From Lentzea alba (GTDB lineage: Bacteria; Actinomycetota; Actinomycetes; Mycobacteriales; Pseudonocardiaceae), in contig NZ_JAAMPJ010000012.1 of NCBI RefSeq assembly GCF_011067745.1, positions 124,001 through 188,000 on the forward strand: a stretch of 64,000 nucleotides of DNA. The letters are read 5' to 3'. Both the position numbers and the translations under genes were made by a program. Below are positions 61,793 to 64,000 of this stretch, in pieces. The stretch's first letter is position 1. Every line of letters begins with the position of its first letter. The notes beneath the pieces were generated by a model, which was not told the origin of the DNA, searched no databases, and worked only from the letters and a program-made list of their open reading frames with translations.

Positions 61793-62164
61793 ATGAACGT
61801 GGTTCTGTGGGTCGTGCAAGGCGTGCTGGCCGCGATGTTCCTGATGGCCGGCATCGTCAAGTCCACCCAGCCGCGCGAGAAGTTCACCGCACAACTGCCG
61901 TGGGCCAACGACTTCTCCACCCCGGTGGTGCGCCTGATCGGTGTGGCCGAGTTCGCCGCCGCGCTGGGGCTCGTGCTGCCCGCGGCCACCGGCATCGCCA
62001 CGGTGCTCACGCCGCTGGCCGCCAGTGGCCTGGCCGTGATCATGCTGGCGGCCATGGGAGTGCACGCGCGCCGCAAGGAGCCGAAGGCCATCGCGTTCAA
62101 CGTGGTCCTGCTCATCGGCGCGGCCCTGGTGGCGTGGGGCCGGTTCGGGCCCTACGCGTTCTGA
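61793..62164 (+). CDS. DoxX-family membrane protein
   Basis: The 123-residue protein has four membrane helices and the DoxX features VLAAMFLMAGIVKSTQPREKF and RLIGVAEFAAALGLVLP. The ATG is 25 bp after the SDR stop with GGAAAGGA upstream. DoxX proteins assemble with oxidoreductases or thiol systems in the membrane. With the SDR it forms a two-gene operon. A strong terminator follows. Confidence 0.85.
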   Translation: MNVVLWVVQGVLAAMFLMAGIVKSTQPREKFTAQLPWANDFSTPVVRLIGVAEFAAALGLVLPAATGIATVLTPLAASGLAVIMLAAMGVHARRKEPKAIAFNVVLLIGAALVAWGRFGPYAF

Positions 62165-62179
62165 GCTGACGTAACAGCG

Positions 62180-62214
62180 GTGCTCGGGTTCTCCCACGAG
62201 GAGAACCCGAGCAC
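62180..62214. terminator. Strong bidirectional terminator
   Basis: GTGCTCGGGTTCTCC (62180-62194) pairs perfectly with GGAGAACCCGAGCAC (62200-62214) around a 5-base loop, between the convergent DoxX-like and AIM24 genes. Confidence 0.85.
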
Positions 62215-62219
62215 TGGTG

Positions 62220-62891
62220 TCACTGCGCGGTCGGTACGGGGTGACCTTCCGACGCCTGCACGACGACGATGCCCTGACCCGACAGCGCGAGCTGGTACGC
62301 CTCGCCGGAGCCGCGTCCGATGACGGCACCGAGCTTCGCCGTCTTGCGGATCGAGGACTGCAGCGAGGTGGACCACAGCACCGCGGACTGCATGTCGACG
62401 TACGTCGGCACGTCCACGTTCAGCACGACCGGCGTCCCGTAGGCGGTGACGGCCAGCGCTCCGGTACCCGTGAACGTGGTGTTGAACAGGCCGCCGCTGA
62501 GCATCGACGCGCCTTCGGTTCGGTTGATGTCCCACTTGAGCGTGCTCTCGAAGGCGAGCACGTTCTTGCCGTTGACGGTGACGCCCTCGTTCTCCAGGTG
62601 CAGCACGAAGATCTCGTCGGCGTCCTGGGCGAGGAACACGTCGCCGCTGCCCGACACCTTCATCAACGACATGCCTTCACCGGTGAAGGCCTTCTTGAAC
62701 AGCTTGCCGAGGCCGCCGGCGCCTTCGTAGGCGAAGTCGACGTCGCCCTGGTAGGCGACCATCGATCCCTGCTTGGCGAAGAAGTGCCCGCCGCTGCCGG
62801 TGAGGTCCACCTTGAGCATGCGGTCGTTCTGCAGCTGGAAGCTTCCCGGCTCGACGGACCGTTCTGAGTGGTTGAACAGTGAGCTGCGCAT
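62220..62891 (-). CDS. AIM24-family protein
   Basis: The 223-residue protein has a repeated beta-rich pattern typical of the AIM24/TIGR00266 fold: MLKVDLTGSGGHFFAKQGSMVAYQG, FTGEGMSLMKVSGSGDVFLAQ and FTGTGALAVTAYG, with Gly-rich turns. I chose ATG 62891 (MRSSLFNHSE), which is the usual family start; a longer frame upstream is Arg-rich and unlike it. AIM24-type proteins are double beta-helix proteins of unknown function. It is monocistronic. Confidence 0.85.
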   Translation of the reverse strand: MRSSLFNHSERSVEPGSFQLQNDRMLKVDLTGSGGHFFAKQGSMVAYQGDVDFAYEGAGGLGKLFKKAFTGEGMSLMKVSGSGDVFLAQDADEIFVLHLENEGVTVNGKNVLAFESTLKWDINRTEGASMLSGGLFNTTFTGTGALAVTAYGTPVVLNVDVPTYVDMQSAVLWSTSLQSSIRKTAKLGAVIGRGSGEAYQLALSGQGIVVVQASEGHPVPTAQ

Positions 62892-63041
62892 GCGCAGATG
62901 ATCCAGGTGATCACGAGCTCGTGCACCGCCGGGTGCTTCTGGAGCACTCTCGCTCGCCCTGAGCACCGCACCACCTGCTTGATCACCACGTGCACCTGCC
63001 GTGGTGCAGTCCTGTTCGGGATGCGGAGTCGGCCTCGGTCC

Positions 63042-63920
63042 TCACGCCGGCGCCGGAAGGTGCATCGACGCGAGCCTGCCCGGATCGACCAGGATCTCGA
63101 TGCCGGTGATCCGGTCGTCGACGACCGTGAACGCGATGATGGAGAGCGGGGAACCGTCCTCGCGCCAGGAGACGTACCCGGGAAGGTCGTTGACGAGCAC
63201 GGCTTGGTGCTGCGCGACCGAGCCGGCGAACATCTTCGCGCCGGCGGCGACCTCGGTAGCGCCGAGGGTGACGACCACGCCGCCAGGAGTGTCGACCGTC
63301 AGCTGCACTTCCGGGTCGAGCACGCGCAGCAGCCCCTCGAAGTCGCCCTCGGACGCCGCCGCGCGGAAGGCGTGGATCACCTTGCGCTGTTCGCGTCCGA
63401 CTACCGCCGGCCGCTCAGTCGTCCGCACCTTTCCGCGGGCGCGGCTGGCGAGCATCTTGGTGGCGTCGGCGGACTTGCCGAGGATCTGGCCGATCTCGTG
63501 GAACGGCACCGCGAACATGTCGTGCAGCACGAATGCCAGCCGCTCACCCGGCCCGAGCGAGTCCAGGACGGTGAGGAGCGCGAGCCCGACCGAGTCGGCG
63601 AGCGCCGCGTACTCCTCCGGCGCGGGGCCGTCGTCGATCGTCACCACGAGTTCTGTCAGCCCGTCGCCGTAAGGTGCCTCAGGGCGGGTCTGGCGCGAGC
63701 GCAGGACGTCCAGGCTGATTCGGCCGACCACCGTGGTCAGCCAGGCTGCCAGGTTCTGGATGGTCGCCGCGTCCTGGCGCGCGAGCCGCATCCAGGCCTC
63801 CTGGACCGCGTCCTCGGCATCGGCGTGCGATCCGAGCACGCGGTAGGCGACCGCACGGAGCCGATCGCGCTGAGCCTCGAACACCTCGGCGACCAGGTTC
63901 GCCGGACTGGGGTCGATCAT
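63042..63920 (-). CDS. ECF sigma factor of the SigJ/ECF41 type with NTF2-like C-terminal domain
   Basis: The 292-residue protein has sigma region 2 (about 10-75, AYRVLGSHADAEDAVQEAWMRL), region 4 (about 105-160, PFHEIGQILGKSADATKMLASRAR) and a C-terminal NTF2/SnoaL-like domain (about 170-290, with PEVQLTVDTPGGVVVTLG). This extension is the hallmark of ECF41/SigJ sigma factors, which use it as an internal regulator in place of an anti-sigma protein. The conserved WLPEP and DGGGK boxes of ECF41 are replaced here by RPEAP and DTPGG, so it is divergent. Its ATG overlaps the stop of an upstream gene (ATGA), indicating an operon. Confidence 0.88.
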   Translation of the reverse strand: MIDPSPANLVAEVFEAQRDRLRAVAYRVLGSHADAEDAVQEAWMRLARQDAATIQNLAAWLTTVVGRISLDVLRSRQTRPEAPYGDGLTELVVTIDDGPAPEEYAALADSVGLALLTVLDSLGPGERLAFVLHDMFAVPFHEIGQILGKSADATKMLASRARGKVRTTERPAVVGREQRKVIHAFRAAASEGDFEGLLRVLDPEVQLTVDTPGGVVVTLGATEVAAGAKMFAGSVAQHQAVLVNDLPGYVSWREDGSPLSIIAFTVVDDRITGIEILVDPGRLASMHLPAPA

Positions 63921-64000
63921 GCTGCTACCTTCCTCGGATCGGCTCGATCCTGGGTGAAGACGGGCGGGATCGTGACGTGGCCAGCACCGGCCACGCGCTT
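63917..64000 (-). CDS. C-terminal end of an unidentified gene upstream of the sigma factor (partial)
   Basis: The frame enters from beyond base 64000 and ends in a TGA that overlaps the sigma-factor ATG (ATGA). The last 26 residues include VAGAGHVTIPPVF. ECF41 genes are usually coupled to a carboxymuconolactone decarboxylase, an oxidoreductase or an epimerase gene, and this tail could belong to one of these, but it is too short to name. Confidence 0.5.
   Translation of the reverse strand, partial: KRVAGAGHVTIPPVFTQDRADPRKVAA

Overview
The window is a chromosomal stretch of a very GC-rich Gram-positive actinomycete. GTG starts and ATGA/GTGA gene overlaps are common, third codon positions are almost always G or C, and the regulators are typical of the phylum (SARP/AfsR, DUF3040, a SigB-type promoter pair, sugar ABC importers without their own ATPase). 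A member of the Pseudonocardiales (Lentzea/Saccharothrix/Amycolatopsis-like) is my best guess, but that is inference. No rRNA, tRNA or CRISPR array was seen.

Region 1 (1-22726) is a thiazoline-metallophore gene cluster cut by the left edge. Two YbtP/YbtQ (IrtAB)-type ABC half transporters run leftward. Divergently, one long operon encodes an HMWP2-like NRPS (carrier-Cy-A(Cys)-PCP-Cy-PCP), a free-standing methyltransferase of the type usually embedded in such synthetases, an HMWP1-like hybrid (KS-AT-KR-ACP-Cy-PCP-Cy*-PCP-TE), an unrecognised 198-residue protein, an OppA/NikA-type import system whose second permease and both ATPases are one polypeptide, and an atypical KAS III-like protein. The layout resembles yersiniabactin and coelibactin pathways, but has one extra heterocyclisation-like module with a changed catalytic motif. 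Salicylate synthase, the aryl-AMP ligase and a thiazoline reductase are not in the window.

Region 2 (22727-30439) holds a MarR regulator with an 18-bp palindrome in front of a DsbA-like/metallo-beta-lactamase-fold/NTF2-like operon, a secreted vanadium-type haloperoxidase, an AfsR-like regulator and a RibD/DHFR-type reductase. Region 3 (30594-32154) is a DUF222-HNH endonuclease gene enclosed by perfect 58-bp inverted repeats, apparently an undescribed mobile or selfish cassette. It is followed by a TetR regulator and a small membrane protein with two matching operators between them.

Region 4 (33422-47439) is a pectin-utilisation locus: a secreted DUF4082 protein, a PL9-type and three PL1-type pectate lyases behind a CebR-like operator, then a GntR regulator, two enolase-superfamily sugar-acid dehydratases, a sugar-binding lipoprotein, a fused MalF-MalG permease and an RraA-type aldolase. 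Secreted lyases would cut pectin, the ABC system would import oligouronides, and the cytoplasmic enzymes would process sugar acids.

Region 5 (47776-64000) is mixed: a polytopic membrane protein, a GT2-GtrA glycosyltransferase, a PucR regulator with a D-amino-acid dehydrogenase, a stress group (GreA-like, DUF3040, SARP, Mn catalase, Nramp, DUF2243, an 80-residue helical protein, a zinc alcohol dehydrogenase) with two overlapping divergent SigB-like promoters, a TetR/SDR/DoxX group, an AIM24 protein and an ECF41-type sigma factor.
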